From: Psychrobacter vallis
Lineage (GTDB): Bacteria > Pseudomonadota > Gammaproteobacteria > Pseudomonadales > Moraxellaceae
Length of the DNA stretch: 43,342 nucleotides
Assembly (NCBI RefSeq): GCF_904846715.1
Contig: NZ_CAJHBU010000024.1
Coordinates: 1-43,342, forward strand
Direction of reading: 5' to 3'
Numbering within the stretch: the first letter of the stretch is position 1; each line of letters begins with the position of its first letter. The position numbers and the translations under genes were made by a program. The notes beneath the pieces are model-generated. The model worked only from the letters and a program-made list of their open reading frames with translations, had not been told where the DNA came from and made no database searches. Shown in pieces: positions 26,742 through 37,332 of the stretch.

Positions 26742-27716
26742 CTAAATATTGTCTTGAAAACTCCCAACCACATATCCCGCACAAGGCGCCTCTTCAACCC
26801 ACTTTGCCAAAAGCGCTTTATTATCAACAACGCTGGCATCCAATGGTAAGAACACCGCGCTACCAGAGCCAGTCATGCGTGCTGTGCCAAGTGCTTGCGT
26901 CTCTAAACCTTGCAAATAATGCAAAGCTGCTTTTACAGCAGGGGCAAGGCTCGTAACGACTGGCGTAAAGACATTTTGGTAGGGGACGAGCAAATTTTGG
27001 AAGTAATGATGAGACTGATTTTGTATGGTCTGTATCGATAGCGGCGCGATATCTCGTGACAGTTTGGGATGGGTGAACAGCTTGGCAGTATTCACATGCG
27101 CGTTTGGTGTGAGAAGCAAATATTGCTGGTCGGGTAAATCAATGGCGGTTAATTGCTCGCCAATGCCCATAGCGATGGCGTCTTGGCCAAAGATAAAAAT
27201 GGGTACATCTGCACCCACTTTTGTGCCAATTTCTATCAGCGTATCGCGTGTTAGATTCAGTTGCCAAACTTCATTAAGCACAAGCATGGTCGTTGCGGCA
27301 TTAGACGAGCCACCGCCCAATCCTGCGCCCATTGGCAACTGCTTGTCTAACGTAATGTGGACTGGTGGTAGCTGCTCAGGTAGCGCATCTAACGCTAAGG
27401 CAGCAGCTAGCAAGGCACGTGTTGCCTTAAAGATGAGGTTGTCTTCGAGGCTGGTCGTGATTGTTTCTGCGCCAGTTAACACGAGTAACTGATGACAGAG
27501 CTTATTAGCATCTAATTCAATATCAGATGTCTGTATCACAGCATTACCGATCACCGAAAAATGCAAATAATCGCCCCAATCAAGCAAGCGAAAAACCGTT
27601 TGCAAATCATGATAGCCATCAGCCCGCTTGCCAGTGATATGCAAAAACAAGTTGATTTTTGCGGGTGATAGGCGGGTGATAGCAGAGGCGGTCGGTACGG
27701 CTAAGTTTTCAGTCAT
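26742..27716 (-). CDS. ispE: 4-(cytidine 5'-diphospho)-2-C-methyl-D-erythritol kinase
   Basis: This GHMP-family kinase of the non-mevalonate isoprenoid pathway phosphorylates CDP-ME. Motifs: SPAKINLFLHITGKRADGYHDLQTVFRLLDWGD at the N terminus, the ATP loop LPMGAGLGGGSSNAATTMLVLN, and GTARMTGSGSAVFLPL (motif 3). I start at the ATG at 27716 (324 residues); a TTG at 27722 is possible. It is longer than E. coli IspE (283), with added loops in the middle. It lies 62 bases downstream of lolB, the conserved order. Confidence 0.96.
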   Translation of the reverse strand: MTENLAVPTASAITRLSPAKINLFLHITGKRADGYHDLQTVFRLLDWGDYLHFSVIGNAVIQTSDIELDANKLCHQLLVLTGAETITTSLEDNLIFKATRALLAAALALDALPEQLPPVHITLDKQLPMGAGLGGGSSNAATTMLVLNEVWQLNLTRDTLIEIGTKVGADVPIFIFGQDAIAMGIGEQLTAIDLPDQQYLLLTPNAHVNTAKLFTHPKLSRDIAPLSIQTIQNQSHHYFQNLLVPYQNVFTPVVTSLAPAVKAALHYLQGLETQALGTARMTGSGSAVFLPLDASVVDNKALLAKWVEEAPCAGYVVGSFQDNI

Positions 27717-27778
27717 AAACAACTATCTTGATAAGCAGGGTTTATTCGGTAAAGGTGTCATGATCAATCGATGACTGA

Positions 27779-28408
27779 TTAATGGTTAATCGTCATGACG
27801 ACCTTGTTGCCTTGTGGTTGAACAGCACTGATCTTGCTTGGTAATTTATCAGCGCCACTATAGGTAAAGCTGGCACGCCAATCGCCATTGACCGAACTGA
27901 TTAAACGGTTTTGTGCATCGAGCTGCGGCTCACTGTCTGAAGGGGCAGGACGACCAGATATCCAGTAAGGCATTTGCGAGATAGGCGCTTGCCAGCCAGT
28001 GGCTTTTTTGAGCAATGTCTCAGGATCATCGGCTGTCAAGGTGCCTGTTTTTTCACTGACCAACGTGGCAGTTTGTCCGTTGTATTCGATGTTGGTTTTA
28101 CCGATACCCAGCGCCCCAATCAGTTCAATCGCAAAACGATCGTCTTCTTGTCCCCACGCATAAAACGCACTACCGCCTTGAGTTCCTGTGTTGTCATTAG
28201 CAGGCGTCGTCACGCCAATCTTGCCCGTGATATTAAAACTTTCAAGCTTTTGCGGTTGTGCCGTGTTTTGACCTTGTATAGGCGTCGGCTGAGCGGTGGC
28301 ACTGCCGGTTTTTAATGACTGACAACCAGACGTGATTGCAATCGCTGCGGCCATGGCAGTGAATACAGTCAATTTATTAGGCTTATACGAAGCGGTTAGT
28401 ACCGACAT
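27779..28408 (-). CDS. lolB: Outer-membrane lipoprotein receptor LolB
   Basis: This 209-residue lipoprotein has a signal peptide with the lipobox AITSGC (Cys29). A LolB-type half-barrel follows: FNITGKIGVTTPAN, SAFYAWGQEDDRFAIELIGALGIGKTNIEYNG, ADDPETLLKKATGWQAPISQMPYWISGRPAP. LolB receives lipoproteins from the periplasmic carrier LolA and inserts them in the outer membrane. The extended Gln/Thr-rich linker after the Cys (about 25 residues) is a species feature. It is placed between the TPR gene and ispE, the common gammaproteobacterial arrangement. Confidence 0.93.
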   Translation of the reverse strand: MSVLTASYKPNKLTVFTAMAAAIAITSGCQSLKTGSATAQPTPIQGQNTAQPQKLESFNITGKIGVTTPANDNTGTQGGSAFYAWGQEDDRFAIELIGALGIGKTNIEYNGQTATLVSEKTGTLTADDPETLLKKATGWQAPISQMPYWISGRPAPSDSEPQLDAQNRLISSVNGDWRASFTYSGADKLPSKISAVQPQGNKVVMTINH

Positions 28409-28545
28409 GATGTTTCCTCAAAAATGGACAAATTTATAAAGTAGCTTAAATCTTATTTGTTACTCAGTTATGCGTGGCTGTTAGCTTCTTATACAGGCCT
28501 TGTAATCGTAAGACTTCAATACTGTATCTCGTACAATATGCGTTA

Positions 28546-30498
28546 TCAATATAGTTGTATGCGATCATTAATATTATGCTGGCCAAATGAGAACCGTTGC
28601 TGCAAATCTGTAAGTAACGATTCGACTTTTTCATTGTCACCTAGGCCTTGATAAGCGCGCAGTAGCAGAGTTCCTGAACGTAATGTAGGCAGGACATCAT
28701 AAGGTGTTTGTAGATAGTCGATGACTTGCTGATAGTTTTTGTTGGCTAAGGCGCTGCCTGCCAGCACATTGAGCGCTTGTAACTGTAGCTCATTATCATA
28801 ACGTGGGTCATCGTAGCGAATTTGCATAATAGTCGTTGCCAGTGCCAAACCTTGTTCAGAGCGGTGGTCATTGGCCAGCAGCAGTTGAGCATAGCTAAGC
28901 TGATAAGCCAGATTGCTAGGATCTAGTGTTTGCAAATGCTTGAGCAACGTTCGTTTGACAATATAATCATTCTGATCATCAAGTAACTGCGTGCGTGCAA
29001 ACAATAACGGCTCATTGTCAGGGTACTGACGTGCCGCCTGAGTTAATAGCTGTAAGGCTTCTTCTGGCTCATTTTGCTGCCATAAAATATCGGCTTGTAG
29101 CACAAACGTATCAGGCGCAAAAACAGTAAAGTCTTTACGCAGTTTTTCTAGGGTGGCGACGGCAGCATCGACATCGTTGTCAAGCAATTCAAAGTAAACG
29201 ACTTTTTTGCGTGCTTCTAGCACCAAGTCTTCTTGCATGACACCATTGAGATAGTATTTGGCTTGTTCAAAACGCTGCTGGCGCTCGGCACTGATACCAA
29301 GATAATAATAAGCTTGATCAAGGTAAGACGGAGATTTGGCGAGCATATTGAGCAGCTGATCGGCGCGCTCGTATTTTTCAATATCCAAACTGACCAAGGC
29401 AGCGAGCAAGGTAATTTCGGCATCATCACTAAAACGATTGTGTGCTTCAAGCAACAATTGCCATGCTTCTTGGCTTTGCTTTAAATCCAGTAAATAGCGA
29501 ATCTCATATAGATATAGGCTTTTATCATCAGGATTACGCAGGCGAGCTTGACTGACATAATTGATCACGGTTTCAGCCGTGACAATTTTGCGCAATATAT
29601 CGGCCTTTAAGGTAATAAAAGGCACATAATCCGGTTGATGCTCTAATGCGCGGTTGATGTGCACAATGGCAATCTCAGGCTCGTTAAACTGGTAAAGTAA
29701 ACCTGCTTTTAAAACCGACAACGAGGCGTTTTGTTCGCTATCTATGGGCTGTAAGGCGGCGAGGAGTTCGCGTTTGTCTTTATCATTATTGGGATAGATG
29801 CCAATCAGGATTTCACTTAAGTCGGCGCGCGGATCATAACGCAAAATACGGTTTAGCGTTTCACCAGCGAGTAGATAATCATGTGCTCGTAGGGCTAAAT
29901 GCGCCACATAAAACCAAGCAGGTACGTGATCAGGGTTTTGGTCTTGCCATGATTTGGCAAACTGTAATGAATTCTCAACCCGTTCGAGGCGCAAGGATAG
30001 GCTAAGGGCTCTCTCAAACACTGCTGTCGCATCGTCCTTGAAAGATTGCTGTTTATAGATAGTCAGTGCTCGTTGTTGGTTTCCACGATCTGCGGCAAAC
30101 TCCGCATCCAATAACGCATACAAGCTTGGCTCGCTTAGTTCAGGTTGCCATAAACTTGCTGGTGCTAAGCCGTTAATATTCTCTACATTACCTGTTCGCG
30201 GCGCACTTTTATAAACACGTGTGACAGTCACGACGCTGTTATTGAGCATGTTTTCGCCTTGGCTGGCGAGTGATACTTTAGCAGCATTTGCCTTTGGAGA
30301 GACATTCGGATGACTGGCATGGACGGGTGTTGATAGGCACAGACAAACAGCCAACGATAACGTTAGCTTGTAATATTGGTACAACCGTTCAATGACGATC
30401 TTTAATAAGTCACGAAGGCCAGATTGCTCGCCATGTGCACGTTGAGATCGAAACTGTAATCGAAATAATGATCCAAAAAAAATCATAGATAGCCGCAT
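28546..30498 (-). CDS. TPR-repeat protein upstream of lolB
   Basis: This 650-residue protein has a long basic N terminus and then a hydrophobic signal or anchor near residues 46-58 (LTLSLAVCLCLSTPVHA), so it is probably exported to the periplasm. From about residue 110 on it is a chain of tetratricopeptide repeats (for example ALLDAEFAADRGNQQRALTIYKQ and AYYYLGISAERQQRFEQAKYYLNGVM, near the end YQQVIDYLQTPYDV). TPR proteins of this size next to lolB are known in Pseudomonas and Acinetobacter; the role is not defined and may be in envelope assembly. The first ATG may be too early. It is divergent from hemA across 490 bp. Confidence 0.85.
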   Translation of the reverse strand: MRLSMIFFGSLFRLQFRSQRAHGEQSGLRDLLKIVIERLYQYYKLTLSLAVCLCLSTPVHASHPNVSPKANAAKVSLASQGENMLNNSVVTVTRVYKSAPRTGNVENINGLAPASLWQPELSEPSLYALLDAEFAADRGNQQRALTIYKQQSFKDDATAVFERALSLSLRLERVENSLQFAKSWQDQNPDHVPAWFYVAHLALRAHDYLLAGETLNRILRYDPRADLSEILIGIYPNNDKDKRELLAALQPIDSEQNASLSVLKAGLLYQFNEPEIAIVHINRALEHQPDYVPFITLKADILRKIVTAETVINYVSQARLRNPDDKSLYLYEIRYLLDLKQSQEAWQLLLEAHNRFSDDAEITLLAALVSLDIEKYERADQLLNMLAKSPSYLDQAYYYLGISAERQQRFEQAKYYLNGVMQEDLVLEARKKVVYFELLDNDVDAAVATLEKLRKDFTVFAPDTFVLQADILWQQNEPEEALQLLTQAARQYPDNEPLLFARTQLLDDQNDYIVKRTLLKHLQTLDPSNLAYQLSYAQLLLANDHRSEQGLALATTIMQIRYDDPRYDNELQLQALNVLAGSALANKNYQQVIDYLQTPYDVLPTLRSGTLLLRAYQGLGDNEKVESLLTDLQQRFSFGQHNINDRIQLY

Positions 30499-30988
30499 TC
30501 GCCCATTGCTTTATCTATAGGTAAAATACAGATAAAGCAATTATATGTTAATCATTTCAAACCAAATATTGCTAACGAGTACTCATGGTAAGCATTATAT
30601 GAGTAGAGTGATGTGATAAACAATAGTGCCCGTGTTACTGCCCTTTAGTCGCTCTCGTTCCGATTGAGGACACGCTCTATTATTAACTATATAAAAATAT
30701 AGCAAGTTAGCGGGTAGTAAGCGAATAATTTATGCCTATTTCTATTGCCCTTCGCTAAAATTCAACGATTGGTTTTATAAATCATATAGGTAGTTGATTT
30801 GTTAAATCCGTGCCCAGATACAAGCAAATAGCCGTCATAGATGGGTGAGTGTTAATTAAAGCTGGCAATAATGATATAATAAGCGGTTTTTAGGGTCTTC
30901 CTTTCAGCGCTGTCGTCAAAAACTGTCTTTTAAAAATAATAAGATAGCTTGGCTGGCAGGTGAGCGTCATGTTTATGGTCTATCAATA
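30499..30988. other. 490-bp divergent region between TPR gene and hemA
   Basis: It must contain the promoters of both genes. Bases 30644-30679 match the right end of the family C element (TTTAGTCGCTCTCGTTCCGATTGAGGACACGCTC in part), but no partner end is present, so it is a remnant. I see no small gene or structured RNA. Confidence 0.45.
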
Positions 30989-32386
30989 ATGAGATTAGTG
31001 GTCATTGGGGTCAATCACAAAACTGCACCAGTCGCTCTACGAGAGCGCTTGGCACTTGTGGGCGACGACGTGAATGTCGCTCTCAAGCAGCTAGAGGCAT
31101 TCACTGATGGTTGTGTGATTGTGTCGACCTGTAATCGCACTGAGATTTACGCGCTAGTCCCGCAGACCCTAACGTCACAAAATTTAGAATCACAGCCTAT
31201 AGACACGCAAGGCGTAGAAACAGCTGGGCAGGCAGTTGCTAGTCAGACATTTAGCAGCAGTGCCAATGTCTCCTCTGCTGTCATCAGCGCTCACATTGTC
31301 AAGATTAAAACATGGCTGGCCAATTTTAAGCAGTTGTCACTCACTGAGATTGACTCCTATCTCTATGTACATCGTGATACTCATGCCTTAACCCATTGGC
31401 TCAGAGTTGCCGCTGGGCTGGACTCGATGATATTGGGTGAGCCGCAAATACTCGGGCAAATCAAGCGCTCAGTACACCTTGCACAAGATCAAAAAGCGTT
31501 GAGTAATCAGCTCGGTTGGATCGTCGATCAAGTGTTTGCGGCGGCAAAGCGCGTGCGCAATGAGACCAAAGTTGGCGCACAAGCGGTATCACTCAGTTTT
31601 GCAGCGGCGAAGCTAGTCACGCAAATATTTGATGACTTGCCCAGTCGCACATTGCTGATTGTCGCAGCAGGTGAAATGAATCGCTTGGTGGCTACCCATA
31701 TCGCTGGGCTTGGGGTGGGGCGCGTGATCATTTGTAACCGCAATCCTGAGCGAGCAGAGGCGCTGGCTGCTGAACTGCGTCATCCTGACCGCCGAGTGGA
31801 AGTCAGAACATTGCAAGACTTACCGCATATACTGGCAGAAGCCGATATTGTCAGCAGCTGTAGTGGCAGTATGGATATGTTGATTGATAAAAACATGACG
31901 TTGCAAGCGTTAAAGCGTCGTCGCTACCAGCCCATGCTGATGATTGATTTGGCCGTACCTCGCGATATTGACCCCACGATCAGTCGAATAGATGACGTTT
32001 ATCTGTATTCTGTCGATGACTTACAACACGTCATTGCAGGTAATATTGAGCAACGTCGACAAGCGGCAGTGGATGCCGAACTACTGGTCAGTCAGCTAGT
32101 CGTTGAGATTGACCGTCGTTTTCGAGTGCGGCAAGTGGGTAAAGACATTCAGCAATATCGCGTGCGTACCCATGATCAAGTGGACAAGCTCCTACATGAG
32201 TCCATTGCCAAGTTACAGCAGGAAAATGTCAATCCTGAGGATATTCTGCTTGAGTTATCACACCGCTTGACTCAGACATTGACGCACGCCCCATCAAAAC
32301 TCATGCGCAAAGCTGCTCGAGAAGGGGATAGTGACTTGCTGGATTTTGTGGTATCAGGATTGCAAGATGCCCACCGCGGTCGTTAG
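30989..32386 (+). CDS. hemA: Glutamyl-tRNA reductase
   Basis: This 465-residue enzyme reduces glutamyl-tRNA to glutamate-1-semialdehyde, the first step of haem synthesis. It shows MRLVVIGVNHKTAPVALRERL, the catalytic Cys48 in STCNRTEIY, AAGLDSMILGEPQILGQIK, the NADPH domain (LLIVAAGEMNRLVATHIAGLG), and the C-terminal dimer helix. It has an insertion of about 40 Ser/Gln/Thr-rich residues at about 58-98 within the catalytic domain, relative to E. coli HemA. The stop codon TAG overlaps the TA flank and first G of a family B repeat end (32384-32386), so the repeat fixes the 3' end of the gene. There is no good ribosome binding site, but the start is fixed by the conserved N terminus. Confidence 0.95.
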   Translation: MRLVVIGVNHKTAPVALRERLALVGDDVNVALKQLEAFTDGCVIVSTCNRTEIYALVPQTLTSQNLESQPIDTQGVETAGQAVASQTFSSSANVSSAVISAHIVKIKTWLANFKQLSLTEIDSYLYVHRDTHALTHWLRVAAGLDSMILGEPQILGQIKRSVHLAQDQKALSNQLGWIVDQVFAAAKRVRNETKVGAQAVSLSFAAAKLVTQIFDDLPSRTLLIVAAGEMNRLVATHIAGLGVGRVIICNRNPERAEALAAELRHPDRRVEVRTLQDLPHILAEADIVSSCSGSMDMLIDKNMTLQALKRRRYQPMLMIDLAVPRDIDPTISRIDDVYLYSVDDLQHVIAGNIEQRRQAAVDAELLVSQLVVEIDRRFRVRQVGKDIQQYRVRTHDQVDKLLHESIAKLQQENVNPEDILLELSHRLTQTLTHAPSKLMRKAAREGDSDLLDFVVSGLQDAHRGR

Positions 32387-32420
32387 GGGCTGTATAGAAT
32401 TTACACATAGGCACTGCTGA
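32386..32420. repeat. Family B repeat end at the hemA stop
   Basis: 33 of 35 bases match the left end of the MITE at 14473-14507, and TA precedes both. No right end is found before the next gene, so this is a solo end or a decayed element. It gives hemA its TAG stop. Confidence 0.75.
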
Positions 32421-32666
32421 ATCCAAAAACCTCGCGGTATCCATGCTCTCTCGTTATATAAACATATCGTTGTCAACCTATAATATCAATGCTAATATCA
32501 AACTGTTATGAGTATCATAAGTGCTGATAATTTTTTGTTATAGTTGATGCTAAATAAAACAAATACCTTATATTTTAATGCTGAACTCACTATATAAGTC
32601 AGCTGTTTTTCTCTAACCAAATGTGAGAAGCATCAAATTACCTAACCATTAATCTGGGAGCGTTCC

Positions 32667-33803
32667 ATGACTGCATTACGTCAAGACATTGATCCAAACG
32701 GCTTATTAGAATACTCAGTGGTCTACACTGACCGCGCGCTCAATCACATGTCTAAAGCCTTTCAGCAAGTGATGAATGACCTATCTAACGATTTAAAGTC
32801 GGTCTATAACGCTGAAGCTGTCGTGATCGTGCCTGGTGCTGGAACTTATGGGATGGAAGCGGTTGCGCGTCAATTGGCACAGAATGAAGACTGCTTAATC
32901 ATCCGTAATGGCTGGTTTAGCTATCGCTGGACGCAAATTTTGGAAAAAGGCAAAATCGCTAAGTCATCTACCGTGTTAACCGCTCAGCGTACTGATGATA
33001 GTGAGTTGCCAAAACCGTTTGCGCCAGTTGATATCGACACGGCTGTAGCGACAATCAAAGCAGACAAGCCTGCCGTTGTTTTTGCCCCGCATGTTGAAAC
33101 CTCATCGGGCATTATCTTATCAGCCGATTATATTAAAGCCTTGAGTGACGCTGTTCATAGCGTGGGTGGTTTGTTGGTTATTGACTGCATCGCCTCAGGT
33201 TGTGTGTGGCTGGATATGAAAAATTTGGGCATTGACGTCCTTATCAGCGCCCCACAAAAAGGCTGGAGCAGTACCCCATGCGCGGGTTTAGTAATGCTAA
33301 GTGATGCCGCCGTCAAAAAAGTAGACAGTACCGAATCGGATAGCTTTAGCCTAGACCTAAAACAGTGGCTAAACATCATGCGTGCTTATGAAAATGGCGG
33401 ACATGCTTATCATGCAACCATGCCGACGGATAGCTTGCGTCAATTCCGCGATACCATCTTAGAAGCTAAAAACATTGGCTTCGATAAACTGTGTGATGCA
33501 CAGTGGGAATTGGGCAATCGTATCCGTAAAATTTTGGCAGAAAAAGGCGTTGAAAGCGTCGCAGCCAAAGGCTTTGAAGCGCCAGGCGTGGTCGTGGCTT
33601 ATACGGATCGTGACGATATGCATAAAGGCAGTGCTTTTGCTGAAGCTGGCGTGCAAATCGCTGCTGGTGTCCCCTTAAAGGTCGGCGAGCCTGATAATTT
33701 TAAAACGTTCCGCTTGGGTCTATTTGGTCTTGATAAACTGACGGATGTGGATGGTGCGGTACAGCGTTTTGAATCAGCGCTTGATGAGGTGCTTGCTAAG
33801 TAG
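32667..33803 (+). CDS. Class V aminotransferase (PLP)
   Basis: This 378-residue PLP enzyme belongs to the alanine/serine-glyoxylate aminotransferase branch of class V. The N-terminal VVIVPGAGTYGMEAVARQL takes the place of the usual gly-rich cofactor loop. HVETSSGIILSADYIKAL and VIDCIASGCVWLDMKNLGIDVLISAPQKGWSSTPCAGLVML hold the aspartate (CIAS context) and the Schiff-base Lys198. The SAPQKGW context is typical of the branch. The substrate is not known; glyoxylate or pyruvate as acceptor is likely. GGGAG precedes the ATG. It is followed by a hairpin terminator and the YeeE/YedE pair. Confidence 0.9.
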   Translation: MTALRQDIDPNGLLEYSVVYTDRALNHMSKAFQQVMNDLSNDLKSVYNAEAVVIVPGAGTYGMEAVARQLAQNEDCLIIRNGWFSYRWTQILEKGKIAKSSTVLTAQRTDDSELPKPFAPVDIDTAVATIKADKPAVVFAPHVETSSGIILSADYIKALSDAVHSVGGLLVIDCIASGCVWLDMKNLGIDVLISAPQKGWSSTPCAGLVMLSDAAVKKVDSTESDSFSLDLKQWLNIMRAYENGGHAYHATMPTDSLRQFRDTILEAKNIGFDKLCDAQWELGNRIRKILAEKGVESVAAKGFEAPGVVVAYTDRDDMHKGSAFAEAGVQIAAGVPLKVGEPDNFKTFRLGLFGLDKLTDVDGAVQRFESALDEVLAK

Positions 33804-33845
33804 CACTCATTCAAGAAGCACGATTGGCGGTATCCGGCTTAAAAA

Positions 33846-33907
33846 GTACTGAACCTATGTAATTGTACTGAACCTATATAATTATGATGTGGGTTCAGTA
33901 TTTTTTT
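33846..33907 (+). terminator. Terminator with tandemly duplicated 5' arm
   Basis: The 19-base unit GTACTGAACCTATGTAATT occurs twice in tandem (33846-33864 and 33865-33883, one mismatch). Either copy can pair its TACTGAACC with GGGTTCAGTA (33891-33900), which is followed by seven T. It terminates the aminotransferase gene. Confidence 0.75.
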
Positions 33908-33995
33908 ACCTTTTCATTATATTTTATAATATAATGTATTAATATAAAATGAATAATAAATCTACTTTTAATCATAACCCGTTTAGGTACAAGTC

Positions 33996-34433
33996 ATGAG
34001 TATAGAAATAGACTGGCAAGCATTTACCCCAATCTCCTTAGTTGGAGGCCTGATACTGGGCGTAGCGACGGTCATACTGCTGCTGGGTATCGGCCGTATT
34101 GCTGGTATTAGTGGTATTTTCTCAAGTTTGCTTAAGCCCAAACGGGTGGAGATGTGGCAGGTACTATTTATACTGGGTCTTGTCGTCTCGCCAGTGTTAT
34201 ATGGTTTGGTCAGACCGGTACCTGATGTAGAGATTAGTACGTCTTTGCCATTGCTCATTGGGGCAGGACTGCTGGTCGGTTTTGGTACGCGTCTAGGCTC
34301 AGGCTGTACCAGCGGGCATGGCATCTGCGGTAATGCGCGACTGTCACCACGATCGATGGCAGCGACGGTGACCTTTATGTTATTTGGTATCGTGACCGTC
34401 TATATTGGTCGGCAGGTCTTAGGATTAATTTGA
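33996..34433 (+). CDS. YeeE/YedE-family membrane protein, first half
   Basis: This 145-residue membrane protein has four hydrophobic segments and the family motif GFGTRLGSGCTSGHGICGNARLSPRS near residues 95-115. In YeeE-type thiosulfate transporters a Cys of this GCTSGHG segment contacts the sulfur substrate. The gene pairs with the next one (34503), which completes the fold; this split form is common in proteobacteria (PmpA/PmpB-like). It is probably a sulfur-compound importer. No sulfurtransferase is adjacent in the window. It follows the aminotransferase by 190 bp with a terminator between. Confidence 0.85.
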   Translation: MSIEIDWQAFTPISLVGGLILGVATVILLLGIGRIAGISGIFSSLLKPKRVEMWQVLFILGLVVSPVLYGLVRPVPDVEISTSLPLLIGAGLLVGFGTRLGSGCTSGHGICGNARLSPRSMAATVTFMLFGIVTVYIGRQVLGLI

Positions 34434-34502
34434 AGGGCATAGCCGCACGTTGCGCAGACGGCGTTTAGTACTATTCATACAAGATAATAGTGAGACAGAG
34501 CA

Positions 34503-34922
34503 ATGCTAAAAAATATAATTGGATTACTGGCGGGATTATTATTCGGCTTTGGATTGCTGATATCCGGCATGACTGACCCTGTCAAAGTACAAGGGTTTTT
34601 GGATGTTTTTGGCGCGTGGGATATCTCTCTTGTGCTGGTAATGGGTGGCGGCTTAATAATCGCGATTGTGGGCGTACAGCTTGCCAAATGTCAACAAAGC
34701 AGCTGGATTGGTACGTCAATTGATCTGCCAAACAAAACCACCATCAATAAAAACCTGCTTATCGGCGCGATGCTATTTGGTATTGGTTGGGGGCTGGTGG
34801 GTATTTGTCCAGGACCAGGTATTGTGCTGTTAGGGACGGGGCAGTGGCAAGCATATGTATTTATCCCAGCGATGGTAATGGGTATGTTGATTTATCAATG
34901 GTTTGAGCCTAAGCTTGGGTAA
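34503..34922 (+). CDS. YeeE/YedE-family membrane protein, second half
   Basis: This 139-residue protein has four hydrophobic segments and the conserved GLLFGFGLLISGMTDPVKVQGFLDVFGAWD near the N terminus and GIGWGLVGICPGPGI near residue 100, with the conserved Cys of the second YeeE half. With the gene 69 bases upstream it would form a two-subunit transporter, presumably of thiosulfate or a related sulfur species. A GAGACAGAGCA stretch precedes the ATG. A fragment of repeat family A begins just after its stop. Confidence 0.85.
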   Translation: MLKNIIGLLAGLLFGFGLLISGMTDPVKVQGFLDVFGAWDISLVLVMGGGLIIAIVGVQLAKCQQSSWIGTSIDLPNKTTINKNLLIGAMLFGIGWGLVGICPGPGIVLLGTGQWQAYVFIPAMVMGMLIYQWFEPKLG

Positions 34923-34924
34923 TG

Positions 34925-34985
34925 CTGCAAAAAATTTGCATCAGCAGTACGTGTTGTATCGATATTACTTTTCACCGACTATAGA
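34925..34985. repeat. Family A repeat, partial copy 3
   Basis: Bases 34925-34985 match the left arm of copy 2 (19802-19862) on the opposite strand at about nine bases in ten, including ACGTGTTGTATCGATATTAC. The other arm is missing. Confidence 0.65.
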
Positions 34986-35047
34986 GCAAGTAGTTTGACG
35001 AACATAGTGTTCACTCATCAGTCGCTTGTCTGCGTAGCTGAGAATAA

Positions 35048-37261
<2,214 letters not shown>

Positions 37262-37287
37262 CAAGTAATTTAAAGTAGCAAATTAAA

Positions 37288-37318
37288 AACGGTAGGGGAG
37301 CAATTTCCTGCCGTTCTT
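37288..37318 (+). terminator. fadH terminator
   Basis: AACGGTAGG (37288-37296) pairs with CCTGCCGTT (37307-37315) with one wobble and is followed by a short T-rich run. It may also serve the convergent HEPN gene. Confidence 0.65.
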
Positions 37319-37332
37319 TCTTGATTTAGTGA

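Noticed and set aside
33846..33883. Start of a CRISPR-like array (two tandem repeats)
   Set aside because: Only two direct units with no spacer between; they form the arm of a terminator.
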